A stretch of DNA of 51,765 nucleotides, taken from positions 1 to 51,765 of the forward strand of contig NZ_LZIN01000091.1 of the NCBI RefSeq assembly GCF_001667375.1, given 5' to 3'. How positions within the stretch are numbered: position 1 is the stretch's first letter; the number at the start of each line of letters is the position of its first letter. Under the pieces are notes generated by a model. The model saw only the letters and a list, made by a program, of their open reading frames with translations, was not told the DNA's origin and searched no databases. Below are positions 32,430 through 40,860 of this stretch, piece after piece. The position numbers and the translations under genes are program-made. This DNA comes from Mycolicibacter sinensis. Lineage in GTDB: Bacteria; Actinomycetota; Actinomycetes; Mycobacteriales; Mycobacteriaceae.

Positions 32430-33683
32430 ATGAGCGTCCCCGTGCTTCCCGACCTGCGTCAACAGGTCCACGATGCCGCCCGCCGGGCCCGGATCGCCTC
32501 CCGGGCGCTGGCGTCGTTGTCGACCGCGGCGAAGAACAATGCGCTGAACGCCGCCGCCGACGCGCTGCTGGCCCACTCCGATGACATCCTGGCGGCCAAC
32601 GCCGAAGACCTGGCTGCCGCCCGGGCCGCCGGCACCCCGGAGGCCATGCTGGACCGGCTCGCGCTGAACGCCCAGCGTGTCGAGGGGATCGCTGCCGGAC
32701 TGCGCCAGGTGGCCGGGCTGCCCGATCCGGTCGGTGAGGTGCTGCGCGGCTACACCCTGCCCAACGGGTTGCAGCTGCGTCAGCAGCGGGTGCCGCTCGG
32801 CGTGGTGGGCATGGTCTATGAGGGCCGGCCCAACGTCACTGTGGACGCCTTCGGGCTGACGCTGAAGTCCGGCAACGCCGCACTACTGCGGGGCAGCTCG
32901 TCGGCGGCACACTCCAACCAGGCTCTGGTCGACGTCCTGCGGGGCGCGCTGACCGGTGAGGATCTGCCCGCCGACGCCGTGCAGCTGCTCTCGGCGGTCG
33001 ACCGCGCAAGCGTCACCCACTTGATCCAGGCCCGCGGGCTGGTCGACGTGGTGATTCCGCGCGGGGGTGCCGGGCTGATCGAGGCTGTGGTGCGCGATGC
33101 GCTGGTGCCGACCATCGAGACCGGGGTCGGCAACTGCCACGTCTACATCCATGAGGGCGCCGACCTCGCCGTCGCCGAAGAGGTTCTGCTGAACTCCAAG
33201 ACCCGGCGGCCCAGCGTCTGCAACGCTGCCGAGACTGTGCTCATCGACCGGGCCATCGCCGAGACCGCGCTGCCGCGGCTGGTCGATGCGTTGACCGCCG
33301 CCGGTGTCACCGTGCACGGCGACGCCGATGACGCCGCCGCCGAAGACGATCTGCGCCGCGAGTACCTGGCGATGGACATCGCCTTGTCGGTGGTCGACGG
33401 GCTCGAGGACGCCATCGACCACATCAACGAGTACGGCACCGGCCACACCGAGGCCATCGTCACCACCAACATGGCCGCCGCCCAGCGGTTCAGCGAGCAG
33501 GTCGATGCCGCCGCGGTCATGGTCAACGCCTCGACGGCGTTCACTGACGGCGAGCAGTTCGGCTTCGGCGCCGAGATCGGCATCTCCACCCAGAAACTGC
33601 ATGCGCGCGGACCGATGGGCCTGCCCGAGCTGACCTCGACCAAATGGATCGTGTGGGGCGACGGCCACACTCGTCCCGTCTAA
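32430..33683 (+). CDS. proA: Glutamate-5-semialdehyde dehydrogenase (gamma-glutamyl phosphate reductase)
   Basis: Second step of proline synthesis, reducing the ProB product with NADPH. The 417-residue aldehyde-dehydrogenase-fold protein has PLGVVGMVYEGRPNVTVD (about 115-132), the conserved VIPRGGAGLI, the nucleophile C264 in RRPSVCNAAET, and ASTAFTDGEQFGFGAEIGIS near the end. The ATG at 32430 is supported by homology and by the leaderless promoter. proB is about 10 kb away in the same direction. Confidence 0.96.
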   Translation: MSVPVLPDLRQQVHDAARRARIASRALASLSTAAKNNALNAAADALLAHSDDILAANAEDLAAARAAGTPEAMLDRLALNAQRVEGIAAGLRQVAGLPDPVGEVLRGYTLPNGLQLRQQRVPLGVVGMVYEGRPNVTVDAFGLTLKSGNAALLRGSSSAAHSNQALVDVLRGALTGEDLPADAVQLLSAVDRASVTHLIQARGLVDVVIPRGGAGLIEAVVRDALVPTIETGVGNCHVYIHEGADLAVAEEVLLNSKTRRPSVCNAAETVLIDRAIAETALPRLVDALTAAGVTVHGDADDAAAEDDLRREYLAMDIALSVVDGLEDAIDHINEYGTGHTEAIVTTNMAAAQRFSEQVDAAAVMVNASTAFTDGEQFGFGAEIGISTQKLHARGPMGLPELTSTKWIVWGDGHTRPV

Positions 33684-33700
33684 AGGAGCCACACCCTCGC

Positions 33701-34591
33701 ATGGAAAAGCCCGCCATCCCCGCGCAGCACGCCTCGCTGTTCACCGACATCGACGACGTCGCCCGCCGGCTGGCCGAGACCGGCTACCTGGCCGATACCG
33801 CCACCACCACCGCGATCTTCCTGGCCGACCGGCTGGGCAAGCCTCTGCTGGTGGAGGGACCGGCCGGGGTCGGCAAGACCGAACTGGCCCGCGCGGTGGC
33901 CGCCGCTACCGGCGCCGGGCTGGTGCGGCTGCAGTGCTACGAGGGCGTCGACGAGGCCCGCGCGCTATATGAGTGGAACCACGCCAAGCAGATACTCCGT
34001 ATTCAGTCCGGCTCAGGCGCCGGTAACTGGGACGCCACCAAGATGGACGTGTTCTCCGAGGAGTTCTTGCTGTCGCGTCCGCTGCTGACCGCGATCCGGC
34101 GCACCGATCCCACCGTGCTGCTGGTCGACGAGACCGACAAGGCCGACATCGAGATCGAGGGCCTGCTGCTGGAGGTGCTCTCCGACTTCGCGGTCACCGT
34201 GCCGGAACTGGGCACCATCACCGCGACCCGCACCCCGTTCACGGTGCTGACATCGAATGCCACCCGGGAGTTGTCCGAAGCGCTCAAGCGCCGCTGCCTG
34301 TTCCTGCACATCGACTTCCCCGACCCGGACCTGGAGCGGCGCATCCTGCTGTCCCGGGTACCGGAGTTGCCCGAACACCTCGCCGCCGAACTGGTGCGCA
34401 TCATCGGCGTGCTGCGCGGCATGCAGCTCAAGAAGCTGCCCTCAGTGGCCGAGACCATCGACTGGGGCCGCACGCTGCTGGCGTTGGGCCTGGACACCAT
34501 CGATGACGCCACCGTGGCCGCCACCCTCGGGGTGGTGCTCAAGCACCAGTCCGATCAGGTGCGCGCATCCGGGGAACTCCGGTTGAACTGA
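33701..34591 (+). CDS. MoxR-family AAA+ ATPase
   Basis: Chaperone-like ATPase that works with a partner VWA protein to activate or assemble another enzyme. The 296 residues have Walker A GPAGVGKT (53-60), Walker B VLLVDETDKAD, and the sensor TSNATRELSEALKRRC with the arginine finger region. AAAGGAG lies upstream of the ATG. It matches Rv2426c in position, and the VWA gene follows 11 bases downstream as expected for this system. The client protein is unknown. Confidence 0.92.
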   Translation: MEKPAIPAQHASLFTDIDDVARRLAETGYLADTATTTAIFLADRLGKPLLVEGPAGVGKTELARAVAAATGAGLVRLQCYEGVDEARALYEWNHAKQILRIQSGSGAGNWDATKMDVFSEEFLLSRPLLTAIRRTDPTVLLVDETDKADIEIEGLLLEVLSDFAVTVPELGTITATRTPFTVLTSNATRELSEALKRRCLFLHIDFPDPDLERRILLSRVPELPEHLAAELVRIIGVLRGMQLKKLPSVAETIDWGRTLLALGLDTIDDATVAATLGVVLKHQSDQVRASGELRLN

Positions 34592-34602
34592 TGGTCGCCT
34601 AG

Positions 34603-36045
34603 ATGGTGCGTAGAACCCGCCCACCCCAGCCACTGGCCCCGCACGGTATCCCGGGGCACCTGGTGGAGTTCGTCGAAGCATTACGGGGGCAAGGGATTTC
34701 GGTGGGGCCATCGGAGACCGTCGATGCCGGGCGGGTGCTCGCCGCGCTCGGGCTGGGTGATCGGGAGGTGCTGCGCGAGGGGCTGGCCTGCGCGGTGCTG
34801 CGCCGGCCCGATCATCGCGACACCTACGATGCGATGTTCGACCTGTGGTTCCCCGCCGCGCTGGGTGGGCGCACCGTGATCCTCGATGGAGATGTGGCCG
34901 ACCCGTCGGAATTCGCACCTCTGCCCGAGGACGTCGAGGACATGCGGGCCATGCTGGTCGACCTGTTGACCGCCAATCCCGATCTGGCCGATACCGACGC
35001 ACGGTTGTCGGCGATGATCGCCGCGATCGTCGGGGCTTACGGGCAGTACCGGTCCAGCCGCGGCCCGTCCTACTCGGCCTACCAGGCGCTCAAGGCGCTC
35101 GCACTCGACGAGCTGGAAGGCAGACTGCTGGCCGGGCTGCTCACCCCGTACGGCGACGAGCCCAGTCCGACGCAGGAGCAGATCGCCAAAGCGGTTGCGG
35201 CGCAGCGGATCGCACAGTTGCGCAAGCTCGTCGACGCCGAGACCAAGCGGCGCACCGCCGAACAGCTGGGCCGTGAGCACGTGCAGATGTACGGCATCCC
35301 GCAGCTGTCGGAGAACGTCGAGTTCCTGCGTGCCTCCGGCGAACAGCTGCGCCAGATGCGCCGGGTGGTGGCGCCGTTGGCCCGCACCCTGGCCACCCGG
35401 CTGGCCGCCCGTCGGCGCCGCTCCCGCGCCGGCACCATCGATCTGCGAAAGACGTTGCGCCGCTCGATGTCCACCGGCGGCGTGCCGATCGACGTGGTAC
35501 TGCGCAAACCGCGCCCGGCCCGGCCCGAGCTGGTGGTGTTGTGCGACGTCTCGGGGTCGGTCGCCGGGTTCAGTCACTTCACCCTGCTGCTGGTACACGC
35601 ACTGCGCCAACAGTTCTCGCGGGTTCGCGTCTTTGCGTTCATCGACACCACCGATGAGGTGACGCATCTGTTCGGGCCGGAGGCCGACCTGGCGGTGGCC
35701 ATTCAGCGGATCACCCGCGAGTCCGGGGTCTACACCCGTGACGGCCACTCCGACTATGGCCACGCCTTCGTCTCGTTCGTGGAGAAGTACCCGAGCGTGG
35801 TGTCACCGCGCAGCGCGCTGCTGGTGCTCGGCGACGGCCGCACCAACTACCGGGACCCGGGCACCGACGTGCTGAGCCATTTGGTGACCGCGAGCCGCCA
35901 CGCCCATTGGCTCAACCCCGAGCCCCGACACCTGTGGGGCAGCGGGGATTCCGCGGTACCGCGATACGAGGACGTCATCGCCATGCATGAGTGCCGTTCG
36001 GCCAAGCAACTGGCGGCGGTCATCGACCAGCTCCTGCCGGTCTGA
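34603..36045 (+). CDS. VWA (CoxE-like) domain protein, MoxR partner
   Basis: A 480-residue protein with a helical N-terminal region and a C-terminal von Willebrand A domain: the MIDAS motif DVSGS near residues 315-319 (ELVVLCDVSGSVAGFSHF), further metal-site residues in FAFIDTTDEV, and GHSDYGHAF. A basic hinge (TLATRLAARRRRSRAGTIDLRKTLRR) precedes the domain. This is the CoxE-like arrangement paired with MoxR ATPases, as in Rv2425c/Rv2426c. Probably a metal-insertion or assembly factor. Confidence 0.9.
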   Translation: MVRRTRPPQPLAPHGIPGHLVEFVEALRGQGISVGPSETVDAGRVLAALGLGDREVLREGLACAVLRRPDHRDTYDAMFDLWFPAALGGRTVILDGDVADPSEFAPLPEDVEDMRAMLVDLLTANPDLADTDARLSAMIAAIVGAYGQYRSSRGPSYSAYQALKALALDELEGRLLAGLLTPYGDEPSPTQEQIAKAVAAQRIAQLRKLVDAETKRRTAEQLGREHVQMYGIPQLSENVEFLRASGEQLRQMRRVVAPLARTLATRLAARRRRSRAGTIDLRKTLRRSMSTGGVPIDVVLRKPRPARPELVVLCDVSGSVAGFSHFTLLLVHALRQQFSRVRVFAFIDTTDEVTHLFGPEADLAVAIQRITRESGVYTRDGHSDYGHAFVSFVEKYPSVVSPRSALLVLGDGRTNYRDPGTDVLSHLVTASRHAHWLNPEPRHLWGSGDSAVPRYEDVIAMHECRSAKQLAAVIDQLLPV

Positions 36046-36278
36046 TCGGTTTCCTAGTAGAACCTTCTGAGCTGGTCTTCCCCGACGAGCGGGTTTGCCA
36101 CTGACCCGGTGGAGTCGGACGGTCCAGCTGGCCACCTCTCGAGAATGCGAGTAAGCAAGAGGCCTTTCTCGGAAAAACTAGGGTAGTTGATTACTCTATG
36201 ATCACGGCCGAATACCGAAATAGCCTAAGGCGTCTTAGCAAGCTTTAAGCATCTCGTTGTTCACGGGGAGGTCGTGTG
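36046..36278 (+). promoter_or_regulatory. Upstream region of the PGRS gene
   Basis: These 233 bases contain no gene and are more AT-rich than the surroundings near 36170-36250. TATGAT at 36197-36202 (5 of 6 matches to TATAAT) is the best -10, with the overlapping TACTCT an alternative; no clear -35. The ribosome site GGGGAGG is at 36265-36271. Confidence 0.3.
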
Positions 36279-39200
36279 ATGTCTGACAGGAACCGCAGTG
36301 CGAAGCGGAATTCCACGCGCAAAGGCAAGGAGCGTCGCGGTGGCCGCGTCGCCGGTGCCGGCGCAGCGGTAAGTGCGTTCTTGGCGTTCGGGATGGGGCC
36401 ATTGGCGCACATGCCGTCCGCCCAAGCCGATGATTTCGACTTGGGCGATCTGTTCGATCCGTCGGCGTGGGCACTGCCCTACGACGGCATCGACTGGAAT
36501 TCGTTCGTCGATCCGGCGGCCTGGTCGTCCCTGTTCGACTCCTCGGCATTCGACGCGGCCACTGCGGGCAGCGCGACCGCGGACCAGGTCGGCTGGGACG
36601 CGACCTGGAACTCACTCATGGCTACGGTCAACAGCTGGTTCGCCGGCCCCAGCCAGGCCGGTGACGCGGCCGGCTCTGTGCCCGGCGGCGCCTGGTCGTT
36701 TGCCAACTCCTGTGGTTTGTGGTGTGACGGTGCCGCCGGCACCGCGGCGGACCCTAACGGCCAAGACGGCGGACTCTTCTTCGGCAACGGTGGTGCCGGC
36801 TACTCCGGTCTGGACGCGAACGGCGACTGGATCGTCGGCAACGGTGGCGACGCGAACATCTGGGGCAGCGGCGGCGCCGGTGGCGACGCGGCTCTCGACC
36901 CGAACGCCGACGGCCTTGCCGGTGGCGACGGTGGTGCCGGTGGCACCTGGTTCGGCAACGGCGGCAACGGTGGCGACGGTGACGCCGGTGCGGCCGGCAC
37001 CAACGGCGCCGACGGCGTGTGGGGCGTGCCCGGCAGCGGCGGAGTCGACGGTGCCGGCCAGGACGGCGGGAACGGCGCTGACGGTGGTGCCGGCGGTGCC
37101 GGTGGTGCCGCGACCGGCTTCCTCAACAGCTGGTTCGGTGGCCACGGCGGTAACGGCGGTGACGGTGGCGCCGGCGGCTCGGCTGGCAACGGCGGCGACG
37201 GCGCAGCGGCCGACGCCACCCACCTCAACGGCGGCAACGGCGGTAACGGCGGCGCCGAGGGCAACGGTGGGGCCGGTGGCGCGGCGGGCGCCGGTGGTGG
37301 CAAGGCCGGCGTTGCCGGGCCCGATGGCACCGGCGGCGGCAACGGCGGTAACGGTGCGGACGGCTTCACCCCGCTTATCCCAGGCACGGCTGGCGGTACC
37401 GGCGGCAACGGCGGCAACGCCGGTACCGCCACCGGTAACGGCGGTAACGGCGGGAACGGCGGCAACGGCGCTGCGGGCAAGACCGGTAACACCGGTGAGG
37501 CCGGCGGTACCGGTGCGGCCGGCGGCGACGGCGGCAACGGCGGCAACGGCGGGTCGGAGGGCCATGGCGGTAACGCCGGTAACGGCGGTGACGCCGGTGA
37601 CGGCGGCCAGGGCGGCACCGGTGCGGCCGGGCAGTGGGGCGTGAACGGAGAGTACGGCGACGGTTCGGGCGGCGTCGGTGGCGCCGGTGGCGCCGGCGGC
37701 ACCGACGTCGGTCACGCCGGAACTGCCGGGACCGGCGGAGCCGGCAACGGTGCGGCCGGTACCGACGGCAGCGTGGGTGCCATCGGTCAGGCCGGAGATG
37801 GTGGCGTGGGCGCCGCGGGTGACTGGGCGCACAACGGAGGCATGGGCGGTCACGGCGGCGACGGCGGGGTCGCCAGCCCCGGCGGCACCGGTGGTACCGG
37901 TGGTATGGGCGGTCAGGGTGCCAATGCCACCGCGGGACACCTGACCGCGGGTACGGGCGGCACGGCCGGCAACGGTGGTGCCGGCGGCACCACCGGCAAC
38001 GGCGGCGACGGCGGCCAGGGTGGTCAGGGTGGTCAAGGCATTACCGGCGCCAACGGCGGCACAGGCGCCGACGGCAACGGCACCGACGGCCACACCGGTG
38101 GCAGCGGCGGCCTGGGCGGTCAGGGCGGTAACGGTGGTGCCGGCGGCACGGTCAGCGGCAACGCCGGCGACGGCGGCCAGGGCGGCACCGGCGGCACCGC
38201 CGGCAGCGGCGGCAACGGCGGCAACGGCGCCGATGCGCTGGCGGCCAACAACCCCAACGGCGGGCACGGCGGCAACGGCGGCTCGGCCGGCAGCGGCGGC
38301 GGCGGCGGTAAGGGCGGTGTCGCGGGTACCGCCACCAACGGCGCGGCGGGCACCGACGGCAACGGCGGTGACGGTGGCTCGGCGGGTACCGGTGGCAACG
38401 GCGGTGACGGCGGTAAGGGCTACACCCCCACTCAAGGCGACATGGTGGGGAACACGGTCGGACTCAACGGCGGCAACGGCGGCTACGGCGGCAACGGCGG
38501 CAGCGCGGGCGCAGCCGGTAGCGGCGGCCTGGCCGGTGGCGCCACCGGACAAGCGGGTGCCACCGGGGACGGCGGCTCCGGCGGTAACGGCGGCAACGGC
38601 GCGATCGGCGGTAACGCCATCGGCTACGACGTCGGCACCGGCACTGGCATGACCGGCGGCACCGGCGGTTACGGCGGCAATGGCGGTAGCGGCGGGCCGG
38701 CGGGTCTGGGCAACGGAAACGGCGGCAACGGCGGTAACGGCGCTGAAGGCGGCACCGGCAGCAACGGGTTCACCCCCGACGGCGTCAACGCACTCGATGG
38801 CTTCAACGGCGGCCAAGGTGGCGCCGGCGGCTCCGGCGGTAACGGCGGCGACAGCGGCGCGTTCGGCGGCAACGGCGGGCTCGGCGGTAACGGCGCCGAC
38901 GGCGGTGCCGCGGGCAACGGCACAGCGGGCTTCCAGAACACCGGCAACACCGCCGGGTCCGCCTCGGTGGGCCACAACGGCGGCAGCGGCGGTACCGGCG
39001 GTGACGGCGGCCACGCCGGCAACGGCGGCAATGCGCTGGCGACCGGCGCCGGCGCGACCGGCAACGGCGGTGACGGTGGCGTGGCCGGCAACGGTGGCGC
39101 CGGCGGTAACGCCGGGGCCGGCAGCAACGCCAACGACCCGACGCACCTGGGTGGCCCGGCCAACGGCGGCAACGCCGGTAACGGCGGCACCGGCGGTCAG

Positions 39201-40742
39201 GCCGGCTACGGCGGCAACGGCGGCAAGGGCGCCGGGACCGGTTCCGGCGGCAATGGCACCGACGGCGGCCAGGGTGGTGTCGGCGGCAACGGCGCGGCAG
39301 GGGGCAACGCGCTGGACACCGGCACAGGCGGTACCGGTGGCAACGCCGGAACCGGCGGCGACGGCAACTACGGCGGCAACGGCGGGAACGGCGGCCTGAA
39401 CGCCACGGGCACCGCACCGGCCGGCGCCGGGGGCAACGCCGGCAATGGCGGCGCCGGCGGCAACGCCGGGGCGACGGCCGGCGCGGGCGGCAACTCGGTG
39501 GACGGCACTGCCGGCACCGGCGGCTCCGGTGGCACCGGCGGCAACGGCGCCCAGGGTGGTTACGGCGGCTTCGGCACTACCGGCGGCAACGCCGGTAACG
39601 GCGGGGCCGGCGGCAACGCGGTCACCAACGGTGCCGCCGGCGGTAACGCCAGCGGCGCGGGTGCTCAGGGCGGCCAGGGCGGCGCCGGTGGCAGCGGCGG
39701 TCGCGGCGGCGCCGCCGGCAGCAACGAAACCAACAACCCCACCGGCCATGGCGTCGGGTCCACCGGCAACGGCGGCGCGGGAGGCGTCGGCGGCAACGGT
39801 GGCAACGGCACCGACGGCGGCACCGGCGGTACCGGCGGCAACGCGGCCGGTGCGGTGGCAGGCGGCCAGGGTGGCCAGGGTGGCACCGGCGGCAACGCGG
39901 GGGCGGGAGGCGCCGGCGGCGATGGCGGCGGCACCAGCGCCGTCGGCGCCTCCGGGGGCGACGGCGGTAACGCCGGCAACACCGGCACCGCCGGCAACGG
40001 CGGCACCGGCGGGGCCGGCGGCCAGGCCGACGCCGCGGGAGCCAACGGCGGGCAGGGCGGTCAGGGTGGCGCCGGCGGGAACGTCAATGGCGCGCCCGCC
40101 AGCGGCGGCGACGGTGGCAACGCCACCGGCGGCACCGGCGGGGCCGGCGGTGACGGCGGTAACGCCAGCGCGGCCGGTCAGGGCGGCACCGGCGGCGCCG
40201 GCGGCGCAGCCAGCACTGCAGTCGGCGGCGGCGACGGCGGCCACGGCGGGGCCGGCGGTAACGGCGGCACGACCGTGGCCGGCGGTCAGGGCGGTGATGG
40301 CGGTTCTGTCAGCACCGGAACCGGCGGTCAGGGCGGCGACGGCGGAACCGCCGGCGTCGGTGGCGCCGGTGGCACCGGCGGGGCCGGCGGTGCCGGTCAA
40401 CCGCTGGTCGGCGGTAACGGTGCCGGAACGGTCGGGGGCGCCGGGAAGGGCGGCGACGGCACGGCCGGCCAGTCCGGCGGCACCGGCGGCACCGGCGGCA
40501 GCGCTGGCCAGCCCGGTGGCAACACCGGTAGCGGTGGCGACGGCCAAGACGGCGGTATCGGCGGCAACGGCGGCGCCAACGGCGCCGGGACCCCCGGCGG
40601 CGTGGCTCCCGGGCTCGGCGTCACCGGCGGTCCGACGCCCGGTACACCCGGTCAGCCCGGCCACGCGGGCGCGGGGGCCGGAGGGGCCGGCGGCGCGGGT
40701 GGCAGCGGCGGCGCCCCGGGTGTCGGAGCACCTGCCACCTAA
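36279..40742 (+). CDS. PGRS repeat protein with signal peptide instead of a PE domain
   Basis: A 1487-residue cell-surface or secreted protein. Residues 1-50 are a signal peptide: a long basic start (RNRSAKR...KGKERRGGR), a hydrophobic core (about 24-43), and cleavage after SAQA at 50. Residues 51-150 form a unique Trp/Asp-rich domain with two nearby cysteines (C145, C149). From about 155 to 1487 the protein is almost wholly Gly-Gly-X repeats rich in GNGG, GAGG and GTGG, the PGRS pattern of PE_PGRS proteins; such repeats can fold into glycine-rich sandwiches that bind calcium. No PE module or YxxxD/E type VII signal is seen, so export is probably by Sec. ATG 36279 is used; GTG 36276 is equally placed after GGGGAGG. 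Function unknown. Confidence 0.85.
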   Translation: MSDRNRSAKRNSTRKGKERRGGRVAGAGAAVSAFLAFGMGPLAHMPSAQADDFDLGDLFDPSAWALPYDGIDWNSFVDPAAWSSLFDSSAFDAATAGSATADQVGWDATWNSLMATVNSWFAGPSQAGDAAGSVPGGAWSFANSCGLWCDGAAGTAADPNGQDGGLFFGNGGAGYSGLDANGDWIVGNGGDANIWGSGGAGGDAALDPNADGLAGGDGGAGGTWFGNGGNGGDGDAGAAGTNGADGVWGVPGSGGVDGAGQDGGNGADGGAGGAGGAATGFLNSWFGGHGGNGGDGGAGGSAGNGGDGAAADATHLNGGNGGNGGAEGNGGAGGAAGAGGGKAGVAGPDGTGGGNGGNGADGFTPLIPGTAGGTGGNGGNAGTATGNGGNGGNGGNGAAGKTGNTGEAGGTGAAGGDGGNGGNGGSEGHGGNAGNGGDAGDGGQGGTGAAGQWGVNGEYGDGSGGVGGAGGAGGTDVGHAGTAGTGGAGNGAAGTDGSVGAIGQAGDGGVGAAGDWAHNGGMGGHGGDGGVASPGGTGGTGGMGGQGANATAGHLTAGTGGTAGNGGAGGTTGNGGDGGQGGQGGQGITGANGGTGADGNGTDGHTGGSGGLGGQGGNGGAGGTVSGNAGDGGQGGTGGTAGSGGNGGNGADALAANNPNGGHGGNGGSAGSGGGGGKGGVAGTATNGAAGTDGNGGDGGSAGTGGNGGDGGKGYTPTQGDMVGNTVGLNGGNGGYGGNGGSAGAAGSGGLAGGATGQAGATGDGGSGGNGGNGAIGGNAIGYDVGTGTGMTGGTGGYGGNGGSGGPAGLGNGNGGNGGNGAEGGTGSNGFTPDGVNALDGFNGGQGGAGGSGGNGGDSGAFGGNGGLGGNGADGGAAGNGTAGFQNTGNTAGSASVGHNGGSGGTGGDGGHAGNGGNALATGAGATGNGGDGGVAGNGGAGGNAGAGSNANDPTHLGGPANGGNAGNGGTGGQAGYGGNGGKGAGTGSGGNGTDGGQGGVGGNGAAGGNALDTGTGGTGGNAGTGGDGNYGGNGGNGGLNATGTAPAGAGGNAGNGGAGGNAGATAGAGGNSVDGTAGTGGSGGTGGNGAQGGYGGFGTTGGNAGNGGAGGNAVTNGAAGGNASGAGAQGGQGGAGGSGGRGGAAGSNETNNPTGHGVGSTGNGGAGGVGGNGGNGTDGGTGGTGGNAAGAVAGGQGGQGGTGGNAGAGGAGGDGGGTSAVGASGGDGGNAGNTGTAGNGGTGGAGGQADAAGANGGQGGQGGAGGNVNGAPASGGDGGNATGGTGGAGGDGGNASAAGQGGTGGAGGAASTAVGGGDGGHGGAGGNGGTTVAGGQGGDGGSVSTGTGGQGGDGGTAGVGGAGGTGGAGGAGQPLVGGNGAGTVGGAGKGGDGTAGQSGGTGGTGGSAGQPGGNTGSGGDGQDGGIGGNGGANGAGTPGGVAPGLGVTGGPTPGTPGQPGHAGAGAGGAGGAGGSGGAPGVGAPAT
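36850..40700 (+). repeat. PGRS coding repeat array
   Basis: Nearly 4 kb of imperfect 9-base-type units (GGC GGT/C AAC, GGC GCC GGC and similar) coding for Gly-Gly-X. Such arrays recombine and slip easily, so length differences between strains and assembly errors are likely here. Confidence 0.85.
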
Positions 40743-40759
40743 GGAGTCGCCAAGCCCGA

Positions 40760-40795
40760 CAACGGAGAGGCCCGCTACGGCGGGTCTCTTCGTTG
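40760..40795 (+). terminator. Terminator after the PGRS gene
   Basis: CAACGGAGAGGCCCGC (40760-40775) pairs with positions 40780-40795 over 16 positions including two G-T wobbles, around a TACG loop, and is followed by TTGTG. It lies 17 bases past the PGRS stop. Confidence 0.8.
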
Positions 40796-40821
40796 TTGTG
40801 TGGTGGTTGTCCGAGAACCGC

Positions 40822-40847
40822 GAAAAGCCCGCTACCGCCGGCCTTTC
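40822..40847 (-). terminator. Terminator after the LuxR-family gene
   Basis: On the minus strand GAAAGGCCGGC and GCGGGCTTTTC pair with one wobble and one mismatch around GGTA, 13 bases past the regulator's stop. It shares the GCCCGCTAC core with the neighbouring PGRS terminator. Confidence 0.55.
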
Positions 40848-40860
40848 TGACGCTCGGAGC

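Noticed and set aside
36850..40700. The repeat array as a CRISPR or other DNA repeat system
   Set aside because: Units are short, imperfect and in frame for Gly-Gly-X; there are no constant repeats with unique spacers and no cas genes.
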